Source: Acidobacteriota bacterium (GTDB lineage Bacteria; Acidobacteriota; Terriglobia; Bryobacterales; Bryobacteraceae). Taken from it: a stretch of 64,000 nucleotides of DNA. The stretch is from the NCBI GenBank assembly GCA_026393985.1, contig JAPKZB010000087.1, positions 18,556-82,555 on the forward strand. The letters are read 5' to 3'. The notes under the pieces were generated by a model, which saw only the letters and a program-made list of their open reading frames with translations, was not told the origin of the DNA and ran no database searches. Shown one piece after another: positions 17,643-28,018 of the stretch (positions are counted from its first letter, which is position 1; every line of letters starts with the position of its first letter). The position numbers and the translations under genes are program-made.

Positions 17643-20600
17643 TGCCGGTCAGTCATCGCAAAGATGTCTTGGCGGAGGAGCGGGAGTTCTCCCGGAGTCT
17701 TCTCGCGCTGGCCGGCGCCGTCGAAGAGTGCAGCTCGGGCCAGTCGCCGCTGAAGGCTGAGGGCGAACCTGTCGCCGAACCCGTCAAAGGGCTCTTTAAA
17801 CAGCCGGGCCTCTTGTTGGCCCTCCTGGCGGTTCTGGCCGGTGGGCTTGCCTATCCTCAACCAATGGCAGGTCAGGCGATCCGCGATCTGCCCGGTTTCA
17901 AATCGCGCACGGTGCCACGTAACGATGACGGGTCCGGTCCCTTCGTGCCGCTGCCCTTCCCGATTAATTTTTTCGGCCGCCTGCGGGCCGGTTGCTGGGT
18001 GAACAACAACGGCAACATCACCTTCGACCGGTCGCTGTCCACCTACACACCGTTTGGTCTTGAGAGTACTCGCACCGAAATCATCGCGCCGTTTTTTGCC
18101 GATGTGGATACCCGCGGCGTGCGGTCCCGGTTGGTGACCTTTGGCGAGGATAAGGTTAACGGTCGCCAGGCCTTTGGAGCCAACTATCTGGACGTCGGGT
18201 ACTTTGCCAGTCATGACGACAAGCTGAACCGCTTTCAGGTCATTTTGATCGATCGTTCCGATACTGGATCCGGCAATTTCGATGTTGAGTTCAACTACGA
18301 GCGGATTGTTTGGGAAACGGGCGATGCCTCGGGTGGCTCGGGTGGATTTGGTGGGGTTCCGGCCTCCGTTGGCTGGTCCAACGGATCCGGCCAACCCGGA
18401 ACCAGTTTTCAATTGCCGGGTTCGCTAAGCTCCGGTGCGTTTCTCGACAGCGGTCCCCAAGCGCTCGCACGGCGCCGTTTGAATGTCCCGGTCATCGGCC
18501 GTTATCTGTTCCGGGCCCGCGATGGGCAGTTGAGTCCCGGCTTGCGCATCACCTCGGGCAGCCAACTGCCGAATGGACGGATTGGTGCGGCCTACTCCGC
18601 AGTCTTAACGGCCGAGGGTGGCTCCGGATACCAGTGGAGCCTTCTGCCCGATCCGGGCCAGTCCCTGCCTGGCCTCTCCCTCTCCCCGTCCGGGGTTCTG
18701 AGTGGCACGCCGACGGCGGTTGGTGTTTATCAATTTACCGTGCGGCTGACCACCCGCATCGAGGGGGTCGAGGAGACCTTAGCGCAACGGATAACCCTGG
18801 AAGTCCTGCCGGCAACGCTGCAGATTCTGAGCGGTACCTGCCCGCTGCCCGAGGCGACCGAAGGCTCCATCTACCGGCAAACGCTGCGTGCCGCCGGGGC
18901 GCCCGGCCCGTATCTCTGGTCCTGGGGCGAGAACGGCATGAGCCCGGTGGCTGGTCTGCAGTTGAGTGAGGATGGGGTATTATCGGGTACCCCGGTGACG
19001 GCCGGGTCCTATAATTTTATAGTCCGAGTAGCCGGTAACCCGCGGTCCGACGTGGAACCAGCCTCCCGCGCTTGTTCGTTGAACGTCCGGCCTCGCCTCA
19101 CGCAGTTGACCGTGGCTTCCTGTCCGGCGGCATCGGGCACCGCCGGCGTTGGCTACGACGAACTGGCCCAGGCCAGTGGCGGATTGACGCCGTACCGGTG
19201 GACGGCCTTCGGTGCCCTGCCTCCGGGCATCGGCCTTTCCGGGGATGGGAGATTCGCGGGCATCCCGGCAGTGTCCGGACGCTTCGTCTACGCTCTTGAG
19301 GTGAATGACGCGCTGGGCCGCACCAGCCGATTGACGTGCGACCTCACTGTCGAGGAGCCCGCTTTGAATCTGGAAACAGCCTGTCCGCTGGCTTCGGTTG
19401 AGACCGGACAAGCCGTGCGGATTGCTTTAGAAGCCTCCGGTGGAGCGGCGCCATACTCCTGGAGCGCCGTCGGAAGCCTACCTCCCGGTCTGGTCGTAAG
19501 CCCGGACGGCCAATTACAGGGCACTCCCAACGCCGCCGGGGCGTTTCAATTTCAGATCGTTGTCCGGGACCGCGATGGACTGGGCGCGGGTAAGCCTTGT
19601 GCGATGGGGGTGCGCCGGGCGCCCTTGAGTATCTCCTCCTGTCCACTGCCGCCGGCCCAACTCGGCCGGTCGTTCGAAGCGGCGCTCGCCAGCGAAGGAG
19701 GCGTGGCGCCCTACGTCTGGACGGCGAGTGGCGCGTTGCCGGCCGGATTGACCCTCAGCTCGGAGGGTCGCTTGAGCGGTATCCCGGTTGCCCCGGGCAC
19801 TGCCGTGTTCACCGTTGCGGTCCGCGACGGCAACGGGATCCTAGCCACCCAACAGTGTGAGCAGTTCGTCACCCCCAAGCCGCTCCGGCTCCTTGGTGAC
19901 TGTCCGTTTCCCCCGGCTGCGGTGGGTTCCTTCTACCGGACGCAGGTGATCCCCGATGGCGGCGTCCCACCTTACCGCTTCCGCTCTGAGCGTCAGCTGC
20001 CGTCGGGCCTGGCTCTCGGCACTGACGGTTGGATCTCGGGTACCCCGCAGGTGCCCGGCAAAGCCGATCTGACGGTCCTGGTGGAGGATGCTCGCCGTGC
20101 CGCCGTCAGCCGCACCTGCTCGCTGACGGCGGAGTTGCCGCCGGTCACCGGCTTACGCCTGTCGGGGATGCCCGCCCTTGTCACGCCCGCCGGTGGCAGC
20201 ATTCCCCTGGTGGTGCAGTTCGATCGGGCGTATCCTCTTGCCGTCGGTGGTACCTTGGCGCTTGAAATGCAGCCCGACACGGGCGCCGGGGACGCCCTGG
20301 TCAATCAGGCCGATCCCGCCGTGGTGTTTGCCGCCAATGGCCGCCGCCAGCTCAGCTTCTCACTCGCCGCCGGGCAGCGGCAGTTTGCCGCCACCATTGC
20401 CGGGCCGGGTACGGTTGCCGGTTACCTCACCGCGCGGGTCAGTCGGCTTGAAATTGCCGGCCAGTTGCAGCCGGCGGCGCCCGGGGCGGCCAGAACCACC
20501 GTGCCGCGCACCGCGCCCCAGTTGACCGACGCCTGCTACACCGGAACTGCCGGGCAATTGGCCTTGCGTGTCGCCGGCACGAGCTCGACGCGCGATCTCA

Positions 20601-20833
20601 CGGCCATCTCGGTGGTCCTGAACGGCGCCGAGGTGAAAGACTTGAACATCGCCACCTACGCAGCCGAGTACTTTTCGAGCGAACTCAGCATCCGTACCGG
20701 AGGCGCCTTCCAACTCGAGATCCCCCTCCCGGTGCCCCCTTCGACCAATCTCTTCCGCGTCGACTCGCTCCGCGTCTCTCTAGGGAACAAAGTAGGTTCC
20801 TCGGGAGAAAGGGCTGCCCGGGCCTGCAATTAA
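17642..20833 (+). CDS. Large surface protein: nidogen-like domain plus six He_PIG-type Ig repeats
   Basis: Residues 1-52 are hydrophilic and are followed by a hydrophobic helix (LLLALLAVLAGGLA), so the N-terminus is either a long signal or a membrane anchor. Residues about 85-290 resemble a NIDO domain: PFPINFFG, CWVNNNGNITF, EIIAPFFADVDTR, FDVEFNYERIVWETG. Then come six repeats of about 85 residues with the He_PIG pattern LPPGL-x-LSPDG-x-LSGTP-x-x-G-x-Y-x-F. The last five carry a cysteine near each end (SGTCPLP...ACSL, SCPA...TCDL, ACPL...PCAM, and so on), probably one disulphide per repeat. The final 200 residues form another beta-rich region. The protein is probably displayed on the cell surface and adhesive. 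It is translationally coupled to the preceding propeller gene. Confidence 0.75.
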   Translation: MPVSHRKDVLAEEREFSRSLLALAGAVEECSSGQSPLKAEGEPVAEPVKGLFKQPGLLLALLAVLAGGLAYPQPMAGQAIRDLPGFKSRTVPRNDDGSGPFVPLPFPINFFGRLRAGCWVNNNGNITFDRSLSTYTPFGLESTRTEIIAPFFADVDTRGVRSRLVTFGEDKVNGRQAFGANYLDVGYFASHDDKLNRFQVILIDRSDTGSGNFDVEFNYERIVWETGDASGGSGGFGGVPASVGWSNGSGQPGTSFQLPGSLSSGAFLDSGPQALARRRLNVPVIGRYLFRARDGQLSPGLRITSGSQLPNGRIGAAYSAVLTAEGGSGYQWSLLPDPGQSLPGLSLSPSGVLSGTPTAVGVYQFTVRLTTRIEGVEETLAQRITLEVLPATLQILSGTCPLPEATEGSIYRQTLRAAGAPGPYLWSWGENGMSPVAGLQLSEDGVLSGTPVTAGSYNFIVRVAGNPRSDVEPASRACSLNVRPRLTQLTVASCPAASGTAGVGYDELAQASGGLTPYRWTAFGALPPGIGLSGDGRFAGIPAVSGRFVYALEVNDALGRTSRLTCDLTVEEPALNLETACPLASVETGQAVRIALEASGGAAPYSWSAVGSLPPGLVVSPDGQLQGTPNAAGAFQFQIVVRDRDGLGAGKPCAMGVRRAPLSISSCPLPPAQLGRSFEAALASEGGVAPYVWTASGALPAGLTLSSEGRLSGIPVAPGTAVFTVAVRDGNGILATQQCEQFVTPKPLRLLGDCPFPPAAVGSFYRTQVIPDGGVPPYRFRSERQLPSGLALGTDGWISGTPQVPGKADLTVLVEDARRAAVSRTCSLTAELPPVTGLRLSGMPALVTPAGGSIPLVVQFDRAYPLAVGGTLALEMQPDTGAGDALVNQADPAVVFAANGRRQLSFSLAAGQRQFAATIAGPGTVAGYLTARVSRLEIAGQLQPAAPGAARTTVPRTAPQLTDACYTGTAGQLALRVAGTSSTRDLTAISVVLNGAEVKDLNIATYAAEYFSSELSIRTGGAFQLEIPLPVPPSTNLFRVDSLRVSLGNKVGSSGERAARACN

Positions 20834-20871
20834 TCAGGAAAAAACTACCGACATCTAGGCACTCTTGCTGA

Positions 20872-20900
20872 TTGGGCACTTGGCGCTTTCTTTCTACAAT
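20872..20900 (+). promoter_or_regulatory. Candidate sigma-70-type promoter for the small HTH gene
   Basis: TTGGGC (20872-20877), a 17-base spacer and TACAAT (20895-20900) form a reasonable promoter. AAGGA follows before the ATG at 20933. Confidence 0.5.
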
Positions 20901-20932
20901 CAAAGAAAGATCAAAGCCAAGGAACCCCTTTC

Positions 20933-21130
20933 ATGCTAGCTACTCGAGCATTCAAGTCCTATTATTCGGAATCCGAAGCTGCGGAAGCTTTGGGCGTTTC
21001 GATCGAGCAATTCCGCTCTCTCGTTCGCACCCATGTCGCCCATTCTGAAGAGGAGCAGCAGATGATCCCCTCGACCACCTTCCAGCCCTCGGACCTCGTT
21101 ATCCTGCGGCTTCTCGCCAACCTCCGATAG
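20933..21130 (+). CDS. Small helix-turn-helix protein
   Basis: The 65-residue protein contains YYSESEAAEALGVSIEQF, which looks like the MerR/excisionase type of winged HTH. A short polar linker and a C-terminal helix (SDLVILRLLANLR) follow. A promoter and AAGGA ribosome site precede the ATG. It lies 18 bases before the dehydrogenase gene, which also has its own -10-like box. Such short proteins may be DNA-binding regulators, but a target is not evident. The coding frame, isolated promoter and HTH pattern support a real gene. Confidence 0.6.
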   Translation: MLATRAFKSYYSESEAAEALGVSIEQFRSLVRTHVAHSEEEQQMIPSTTFQPSDLVILRLLANLR

Positions 21131-21133
21131 CGA

Positions 21134-21139
21134 TACAAT
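21134..21139 (+). promoter_or_regulatory. Candidate -10 box (TACAAT) for the beta-hydroxyacid dehydrogenase
   Basis: The decamer GATACAATAG places TACAAT nine bases before the ATG at 21149. The same decamer precedes nadE. There is no clear Shine-Dalgarno sequence between box and start. Confidence 0.4.
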
Positions 21140-21148
21140 AGCGGGGTT

Positions 21149-22054
21149 ATGGCGAAACTCGGCTTTCTCGGATTGGGCATCATGGGTTATCCCATGGCCC
21201 GGCATCTTCTCGACGCGGGTCACGATGTGGCCCTTTGGTCCTACTCGACCTCCAAGGTCACCGACTTGGCCCAAGGCCGGTCTAACGCTCGCCCCTGCGT
21301 CACTCCCAAAGAGGTGGCAGAGAACGCAGATTGCGTCTTCCTGATTGTCGGCGACACCGCCATGTCGGAAGCCGTTATCTTCGGCCCCAACGGTCTGCTC
21401 GAAGGCGCCAAGCCTGGTACCGTCATTGTCGATGCCTCCACGGTTGCCCCCTCCTACAGTCGCTCCGCAGCAGAACGCTGCAATGCCAAGGGCGTCGAGT
21501 TCCTCGATGCGCCCTGCACCGGCTCCAAGCCCGGCGCCGAAGGCGGCACTTTAACCTTTATGATCGGCGGCGACCAGAACGTCTTCGCCGCCGTCAAGCC
21601 CTACTTCGAACCGATGGGCAAGCAACTGTATTACTGCGGCGGACCCGGCCTGGGCATGAACGCCAAGCTCACCCAGAATCTGATCCTGTCCAACCTCCTG
21701 CAGGCTTTCAACGAAGGCATGGTGCTCGCCACCAAGGCCGGCGTCGATCCCGACCTCATGGTCGATATCCTGAGCAACTCCGCCGCCCGCAGCGGATTAA
21801 TCTCCTTCAAGGCCCCCTACGTCTTCCGCCGCGACTTCTCCACTAATTTTTCCGTCAAATGGATGCACAAGGACATCGGCCTCATGCTGGACTCGGCCAA
21901 AGAGATCGGCGTACCCCTCCCGCTCACGGCTTTAACCCAGCAGATGTTCCAGGCCGCCATCTCGCTCGGCTCCGGCGATGAGGATATCTGCAGCACAATC
22001 AAGGTCTTAGAGGGAATCGCCGGCGTCGAAGTGAAGAGCAAGACGAAGGCGTAG
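21149..22054 (+). CDS. NAD(P)-dependent beta-hydroxyacid dehydrogenase (3-hydroxyisobutyrate dehydrogenase / GarR family)
   Basis: The N-terminus LGFLGLGIMGYPMARHLLDAGHDV is the Rossmann dinucleotide-binding signature of the family. DAPCTGSKPGAEGGTLTFMIGG is the substrate-binding motif, and the lysine in GLGMNAKLTQNLIL is the catalytic residue. With 301 residues it has the normal family length. Members oxidise or reduce 3-hydroxyisobutyrate, tartronate semialdehyde or related compounds; the sequence does not decide between them. It is probably cytosolic. Neither neighbour suggests a pathway. Confidence 0.88.
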   Translation: MAKLGFLGLGIMGYPMARHLLDAGHDVALWSYSTSKVTDLAQGRSNARPCVTPKEVAENADCVFLIVGDTAMSEAVIFGPNGLLEGAKPGTVIVDASTVAPSYSRSAAERCNAKGVEFLDAPCTGSKPGAEGGTLTFMIGGDQNVFAAVKPYFEPMGKQLYYCGGPGLGMNAKLTQNLILSNLLQAFNEGMVLATKAGVDPDLMVDILSNSAARSGLISFKAPYVFRRDFSTNFSVKWMHKDIGLMLDSAKEIGVPLPLTALTQQMFQAAISLGSGDEDICSTIKVLEGIAGVEVKSKTKA

Positions 22055-22086
22055 GCCGCCGTCTCCATTTTTTCAGAAAAAAACTC

Positions 22087-22115
22087 TTGCGATTCCAAAA
22101 ATCATATTCTAATAT
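22087..22115 (+). promoter_or_regulatory. Candidate promoter in the AT-rich patch upstream of dxr
   Basis: TTGCGA (22087-22092), a 17-base spacer and TAATAT (22110-22115) lie in a strikingly AT-rich patch about 160 bases upstream of dxr. This would start transcription near 22122, just before the G-run of the possible RNA. Confidence 0.35.
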
Positions 22116-22121
22116 TGAAAG

Positions 22122-22215
22122 TAAGACGGGGGGGCAACTCCCACCAAAGCGAGACTAACCTCAATATAGACCCCTGAAGCATCCCTCCCGTCGCCCTTCG
22201 GGGTTCCTTCTCTCC
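22122..22215 (+). ncRNA. Possible structured non-coding RNA or dxr leader
   Basis: Directly after the candidate promoter, GACGGGGG (22125-22132) can pair with CTCCCGTC (22185-22192): eight pairs including one G-U, enclosing about 52 bases. A small CCCTTCGGGG hairpin follows at 22194-22203. No ORF of note crosses the region. It could be an independent small RNA or a 5' leader controlling dxr. I do not recognise it as a known riboswitch class. Confidence 0.3.
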
Positions 22216-22253
22216 CGGTGCTTCCGACCTCCGAACTTCTCCTAACCGAGTGA

Positions 22254-22259
22254 TACGAT
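22254..22259 (+). promoter_or_regulatory. Candidate -10 box (TACGAT) for dxr
   Basis: GATACGATAG resembles the GATACAATAG decamer seen before two other genes in the window. It ends 16 bases before the dxr ATG. Confidence 0.3.
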
Positions 22260-22275
22260 AGAGTTGTCTGCTTGG

Positions 22276-23433
22276 ATGAAGACCCTCACCCTACTCGGAT
22301 CGACTGGTTCGATCGGCACCAGCACCCTCGACGTTGTCCGGCGCCGTCCCGACGAGTTTTCCGTCTATGCCCTCGTCGCCGGAACCAACCTGGACCTGCT
22401 GGTCGAACAGATTCGCGAATTCGCTCCCGCCGTGGCCGTCGTCGCCACCGCCGATTTGTGTGACGAACTGGCCCGCAAACTCTCTGCCGCCGGCGTACGA
22501 CCTCCAGAACTGACCCACGGCGCCGCCGGACGTCTCGCTGCGGCCATCGCCCCAGAGGTCGACATCGTCATGTCCGCCATCGTAGGCGTTGCCGGCCTCG
22601 AGGCGACCTACGAGGCCGTGCGCCGCCGCAAAATCATCGGACTGGCGAATAAAGAGGTCCTCGTCGCCAGCGGCCAACTCGTCATGGCCGCCTGCCGCGA
22701 AGCCGGTACCGAGATGATCCCGGTCGATAGTGAGCACAACGGCGCCCACCAATGCCTACGCGCCGGCCGTCGGGACGAGGTCACTAAGCTGATTCTCACG
22801 GCATCCGGCGGTCCGTTCCGCCGCACCCCGCAGGCCGACCTCGAGAAGGTCACCGTCGCCCAGGCCCTCAACCACCCCACCTGGAAAATGGGCCAGCGCA
22901 TCACCATCGATTCGGCCACCATGATGAACAAAGGCTTCGAAGTCATCGAAGCCTGCTGGCTCTTCGATTTCCCCCCGGCCGAAGTCGAGGTCGTCGTCCA
23001 CCCGCAGTCTTCGATTCACGCCATGGTGGAGTACAACGACGGCTCCGTCATCGCGCAGGTCTCCGCCACCGATATGCGGATGCCCATTCAGTACGCCCTT
23101 ACCTACCCCGCCCGCGCCTCCGCCCCCGTGCCCCGCATGGACTGGAAAACCGCCCGCACCTGGGAGTTCGAACCCCCGGACCTCGACCGCTTCCCCCTGC
23201 TCGCCCTCGCCTACGCTGCCCAAACCGCCGGCGGGTCCGCCACCTGCACCTTGAACGCCGCCGACGAAGTCGCCGTCGAAGCCTTCCTGGCCGGCCGGAT
23301 CTCGTTCCCAAGCATCGCCCGCATCGTCAGGGAAACCCTCGAAAAGGTACCCAATCGCACCCCCCGCACCGTCGAAGAGGTGCTCGAGATTGATTGCGCC
23401 AGCCGCCAGATGGCCCGCGCACTCGTAGGATAG
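22276..23433 (+). CDS. dxr: 1-deoxy-D-xylulose 5-phosphate reductoisomerase
   Basis: This enzyme converts DXP to 2-C-methyl-D-erythritol 4-phosphate with NADPH, the committed step of the MEP isoprenoid pathway in the cytosol. The NADPH-binding start LTLLGSTGSIGTSTLDVV, the metal-binding VDSEHNGAHQCL near residue 150, TASGGPFR, NHPTWKMGQRITIDSATMMNKGFEVIEA and the His of VVHPQSSIHAMVEY are all present. The ATG at 22276 gives 385 residues, the usual length; the ORF-track TTG start is four codons earlier. rseP follows within nine bases, a common pairing in bacteria. The usual GATACGATAG-like box lies just upstream. Confidence 0.96.
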   Translation: MKTLTLLGSTGSIGTSTLDVVRRRPDEFSVYALVAGTNLDLLVEQIREFAPAVAVVATADLCDELARKLSAAGVRPPELTHGAAGRLAAAIAPEVDIVMSAIVGVAGLEATYEAVRRRKIIGLANKEVLVASGQLVMAACREAGTEMIPVDSEHNGAHQCLRAGRRDEVTKLILTASGGPFRRTPQADLEKVTVAQALNHPTWKMGQRITIDSATMMNKGFEVIEACWLFDFPPAEVEVVVHPQSSIHAMVEYNDGSVIAQVSATDMRMPIQYALTYPARASAPVPRMDWKTARTWEFEPPDLDRFPLLALAYAAQTAGGSATCTLNAADEVAVEAFLAGRISFPSIARIVRETLEKVPNRTPRTVEEVLEIDCASRQMARALVG

Positions 23434-23441
23434 CCAACTCT

Positions 23442-24773
23442 ATGGTCTTCTTTCAAAACGTCTGGTGGGTCCTCGTCCTGCTGGGCATCATGATCCTCAT
23501 TCACGAACTGGGTCATTACTGGGCCGCCCGCTACTTCGACGTCCGCGTCGAAGCCTTCTCGTTCGGCTTCGGTCCCCGCCTGTTCGGCTTCCGCCGCGGC
23601 GAGACCGATTTCCGCGTATCGCTGATTCTGTTCGGCGGCTACGTCAAGATGACCGGCGAACAGGCCGCCGATGAGGACTCCCCCGATGGCGCCGCCGCCG
23701 ACCCCCGCAGCTTTCTCGCCAAACCCCGCTGGCAACGCATGATCATCGCCTTCGCCGGTCCCGCCATGAACATCCTGCTGGCCCTCGTCTTGCTGACCGG
23801 GCTCTTTGTCTACCGCTACCCGAAAATCGTCGGCGCCGACGGCCCGGCCGTCGTCGGCTTTGTCGCCAAGGACTCGGTTGCCGCTAAAGCCGGCGTCCTC
23901 CCTGGCGACCGCATCGCCCGCTTCGACGATATCGCCGACCCCACCTGGGAGGACGTAACCATCGCCGAAGTAGCCGCCACCAACCGCCCCGTCCCCGTCG
24001 TCCTTGTGCGCGGGTCCGGGCAGGTCATCGTCACGGTCACCCCGGCCCTCGATGAACAGATCGGTGTCGGCTCCCTCGGCTGGGCCGCGCAGCATGAGAT
24101 TCAACTCGGCGGCGTCAGTCCCGATATGGAAGCCGCCCGCGTCGGCCTACGGGCCGGCGATCTGCTGGTCGCCCTCGACGGTGTCGCCCTGCGCTCCACG
24201 CAGATGCTGCTGTCCCTGCTCAAAGAGGGCCAAGGTACACCGGTTGACCTCACCTACAGCCGAAACGGTGAAATCCGCAAGGCGCAGGTGACGCCCCGCG
24301 CCGTCGGCGAGGGCGACGCCAAGCGTTACATGCTCGGCGTCCAGCTCTCTCCCCGTGTCACCTTCGTCTCCCTGCCCTTCGCCGAAGCCCTCCGCGAATC
24401 GGCCCGCCAGAACTACCGCAGCGCCGGATTGATCGTCCAGTTCCTCCGCGGCATGGTCGAGCGCCGCATGTCTCCCAAAAACCTCGAAGGACCCGTCGGC
24501 ATCGCCCGGCTCAGCGGCGATGCCGCCCGCGAAGGCCTCGCCTCCTTCGTCGGCCTCATGGCCGCCGTCAGCCTGAACCTGGCTATCTTTAACCTGCTGC
24601 CAATCCCGATCCTCGACGGCGGCACCATCCTCATGCTTGCCATCGAGATCATCATGCGCCGCGATCTGAGTCTTCAGGTGAAGGAGACCGTCTTCAAGCT
24701 CGGCTTTGTTTTCCTCATCATGCTCGTCGTCTTCGTCCTTTATAACGACATCTCCAAACTGCTACCCGGCTAG
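23442..24773 (+). CDS. rseP: RIP site-2 zinc metalloprotease RseP
   Basis: This is an inner-membrane site-2 protease that cuts transmembrane substrates such as anti-sigma factors and remnant signal peptides. The zinc-binding HELGH lies near residue 20 in the first membrane helix, followed by FGFGPRLFGF and FGGYVKM. Two PDZ-like regions occupy residues about 120-300 (VAAKAGVLPGDRI and ARVGLRAGDLLVAL). NLLPIPILDGG near residue 388 provides the third metal ligand. The ATG at 23442 gives 443 residues. It is very probably co-transcribed with dxr, eight bases upstream. Confidence 0.95.
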   Translation: MVFFQNVWWVLVLLGIMILIHELGHYWAARYFDVRVEAFSFGFGPRLFGFRRGETDFRVSLILFGGYVKMTGEQAADEDSPDGAAADPRSFLAKPRWQRMIIAFAGPAMNILLALVLLTGLFVYRYPKIVGADGPAVVGFVAKDSVAAKAGVLPGDRIARFDDIADPTWEDVTIAEVAATNRPVPVVLVRGSGQVIVTVTPALDEQIGVGSLGWAAQHEIQLGGVSPDMEAARVGLRAGDLLVALDGVALRSTQMLLSLLKEGQGTPVDLTYSRNGEIRKAQVTPRAVGEGDAKRYMLGVQLSPRVTFVSLPFAEALRESARQNYRSAGLIVQFLRGMVERRMSPKNLEGPVGIARLSGDAAREGLASFVGLMAAVSLNLAIFNLLPIPILDGGTILMLAIEIIMRRDLSLQVKETVFKLGFVFLIMLVVFVLYNDISKLLPG

Positions 24774-24802
24774 AACCTGAGTCTCCCCTGCTAAAATATT
24801 GC

Positions 24803-24831
24803 TTGACAATGGATCGCGCAGATTCAATACT
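24803..24831 (+). promoter_or_regulatory. Promoter of the dnaK-dnaJ-hspR operon
   Basis: A consensus TTGACA (24803-24808), a 17-base spacer and AATACT (24826-24831) form the best sigma-70-like promoter in the window. No sigma-32-type or CIRCE element is visible. Confidence 0.6.
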
Positions 24832-24846
24832 TGTAGTACACTAAAG
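24830..24846 (+). promoter_or_regulatory. Imperfect dyad at the dnaK transcription start, possible operator
   Basis: CTTGTAGT-AC-ACTAAAG is an imperfect inverted repeat covering the expected start point. Its half-sites recall the HspR HAIR element (CTTGAGT-N7-ACTCAAG), but the spacing is much shorter, so the link is tentative. Confidence 0.25.
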
Positions 24847-24867
24847 CAGGAGGCAAAAGTTCTAGTC

Positions 24868-26781
<1,914 letters not shown>

Positions 26782-26797
26782 CGACCAGTCACGGAAC

Positions 26798-26825
26798 GGC
26801 GGGGCCGCTGCTGAGCGGCCCCGCC
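26798..26825 (+). terminator. Strong 12-bp hairpin between dnaK and dnaJ (attenuator or processing site)
   Basis: GGCGGGGCCGCT, loop GCTG, AGCGGCCCCGCC form a perfect 12-bp stem. No T-run follows, so it is not a classic intrinsic terminator. It probably reduces read-through or stabilises the dnaK message, giving less DnaJ than DnaK. Confidence 0.55.
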
Positions 26826-26838
26826 TCCGAGGTGTGCC

Positions 26839-27999
26839 ATGCCGGAACGCAAAGACTATTACGGCACCTTGGGTGTCGAAAAGAAAGCATCGGAGGACGA
26901 GATCCGGAAGGCCTATCGCCGCCTCGCCCGCAAGTATCATCCCGACCTCAACCCCGGCGACAAAGCCGCCGAAGACAAGTTCAAAACCGTTCAGGAAGCC
27001 TACGACATTCTCAGTGAGCCCAAAAAACGGGCCATGTTCGATCAGTACGGCTTCTACTCCGATAGCGGCGTCCCGCCCGGCGGACCGCCTCCCGGCAGCG
27101 GCCCCGGCATGGGCTTTGAAGGCTTCGATTTCTCCGACTTCGTCAACCAGCAGGCCGGCCGCCGCTCCCCCCCCGGTGCCGACACCGGAGGCCGCTTCAG
27201 CGACATCTTCAGCCAGTTTTTCGGCGGCCGCTCCGGCGCTCAGCCCCAGCAGCCCGAAAAAGGCGCCGATCTGGAATACACCCTCAACATCGACTTCTGG
27301 CAGGCGATTCGCGGCACCCAGGTGCGTTTAAGCATCTCTCGCCAGGAGTCCTGCGCCACCTGCCACGGCTCCGGATCCGCCGGTGGCAACATCGCCTCCT
27401 GTCCGGAGTGCAACGGCACTGGCCAGGTCAGCCAGACCGCCGGCGCCATGAAGTTCAACCTCAGTTGCACCCGCTGCAACGGCGCCGGCCGCCTCCGCAA
27501 CGTCTGTCCGGGCTGCCGCGGCGAAGGCCGCACGGCGAACATGGATTCGGTTGAGGTTCGCCTCCCGGTCGGTGTCGCCACCGGCTCGCGCCTGCGCGTA
27601 GCAGGGAAGGGAAACGCCGGGCGCATGGGCGGCCCGGCCGGCGATCTCTACATCACGGTGCGCGTCGAAGAGCACGCCTTCTTCAAACGAGACGGCGATA
27701 CCATCGAAATCAAAGTCCCCGTCACGGTCCCAGAAGCCGTCCTCGGCGCCAAGATCGAAGTGCCCACCATCGACGGCCGGGCCATTCTCAAAATTCCCCA
27801 GGGCACGCAGAACGGCCAGAAGTTCCGCCTGCGCGAAAAGGGAGTCCCCAACTCCCGCAAGGATTCGCGCGGCGATCAGATTGTCGAAGTCGTCCTCCAG
27901 GCCCCGCCAGCCAACGACGAGCGCACCCGGGAACTGCTGCGGGAACTCGCCACGCAGTATCCGCCAGACCCCCGTAGCGAGTTGTGGACCAAGGTATAA
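26839..27999 (+). CDS. dnaJ: Co-chaperone DnaJ (Hsp40)
   Basis: DnaJ delivers substrates to DnaK and stimulates its ATPase. The J domain is complete (DYYGTLGVEKKASEDEIRKA, with HPD at about 34-36). A Gly/Pro/Phe-rich linker runs to about residue 135. The zinc-finger domain has four CxxC modules (CATCHGSG, CPECNGTG, CTRCNGAG, CPGCRGEG), followed by the C-terminal beta domains ending in PPDPRSELWTKV. The length of 386 residues is normal. GAGGTG five bases before the ATG is the ribosome site. It is in an operon with dnaK and the HspR-type repressor. Confidence 0.97.
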   Translation: MPERKDYYGTLGVEKKASEDEIRKAYRRLARKYHPDLNPGDKAAEDKFKTVQEAYDILSEPKKRAMFDQYGFYSDSGVPPGGPPPGSGPGMGFEGFDFSDFVNQQAGRRSPPGADTGGRFSDIFSQFFGGRSGAQPQQPEKGADLEYTLNIDFWQAIRGTQVRLSISRQESCATCHGSGSAGGNIASCPECNGTGQVSQTAGAMKFNLSCTRCNGAGRLRNVCPGCRGEGRTANMDSVEVRLPVGVATGSRLRVAGKGNAGRMGGPAGDLYITVRVEEHAFFKRDGDTIEIKVPVTVPEAVLGAKIEVPTIDGRAILKIPQGTQNGQKFRLREKGVPNSRKDSRGDQIVEVVLQAPPANDERTRELLRELATQYPPDPRSELWTKV

Positions 28000-28018
28000 A
28001 GGTAGAAGGCCAACGCGG

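Noticed and set aside
22194-22203. CCCTTCGGGG hairpin as an intrinsic terminator of the dehydrogenase gene
   Set aside because: Stem too short and no T-run after it; more likely part of a longer RNA fold or chance.
24781-24867. HAIR (CTTGAGT-N7-ACTCAAG) or CIRCE operator upstream of dnaK
   Set aside because: Only partial half-sites with wrong spacing were found; recorded merely as a weak dyad.
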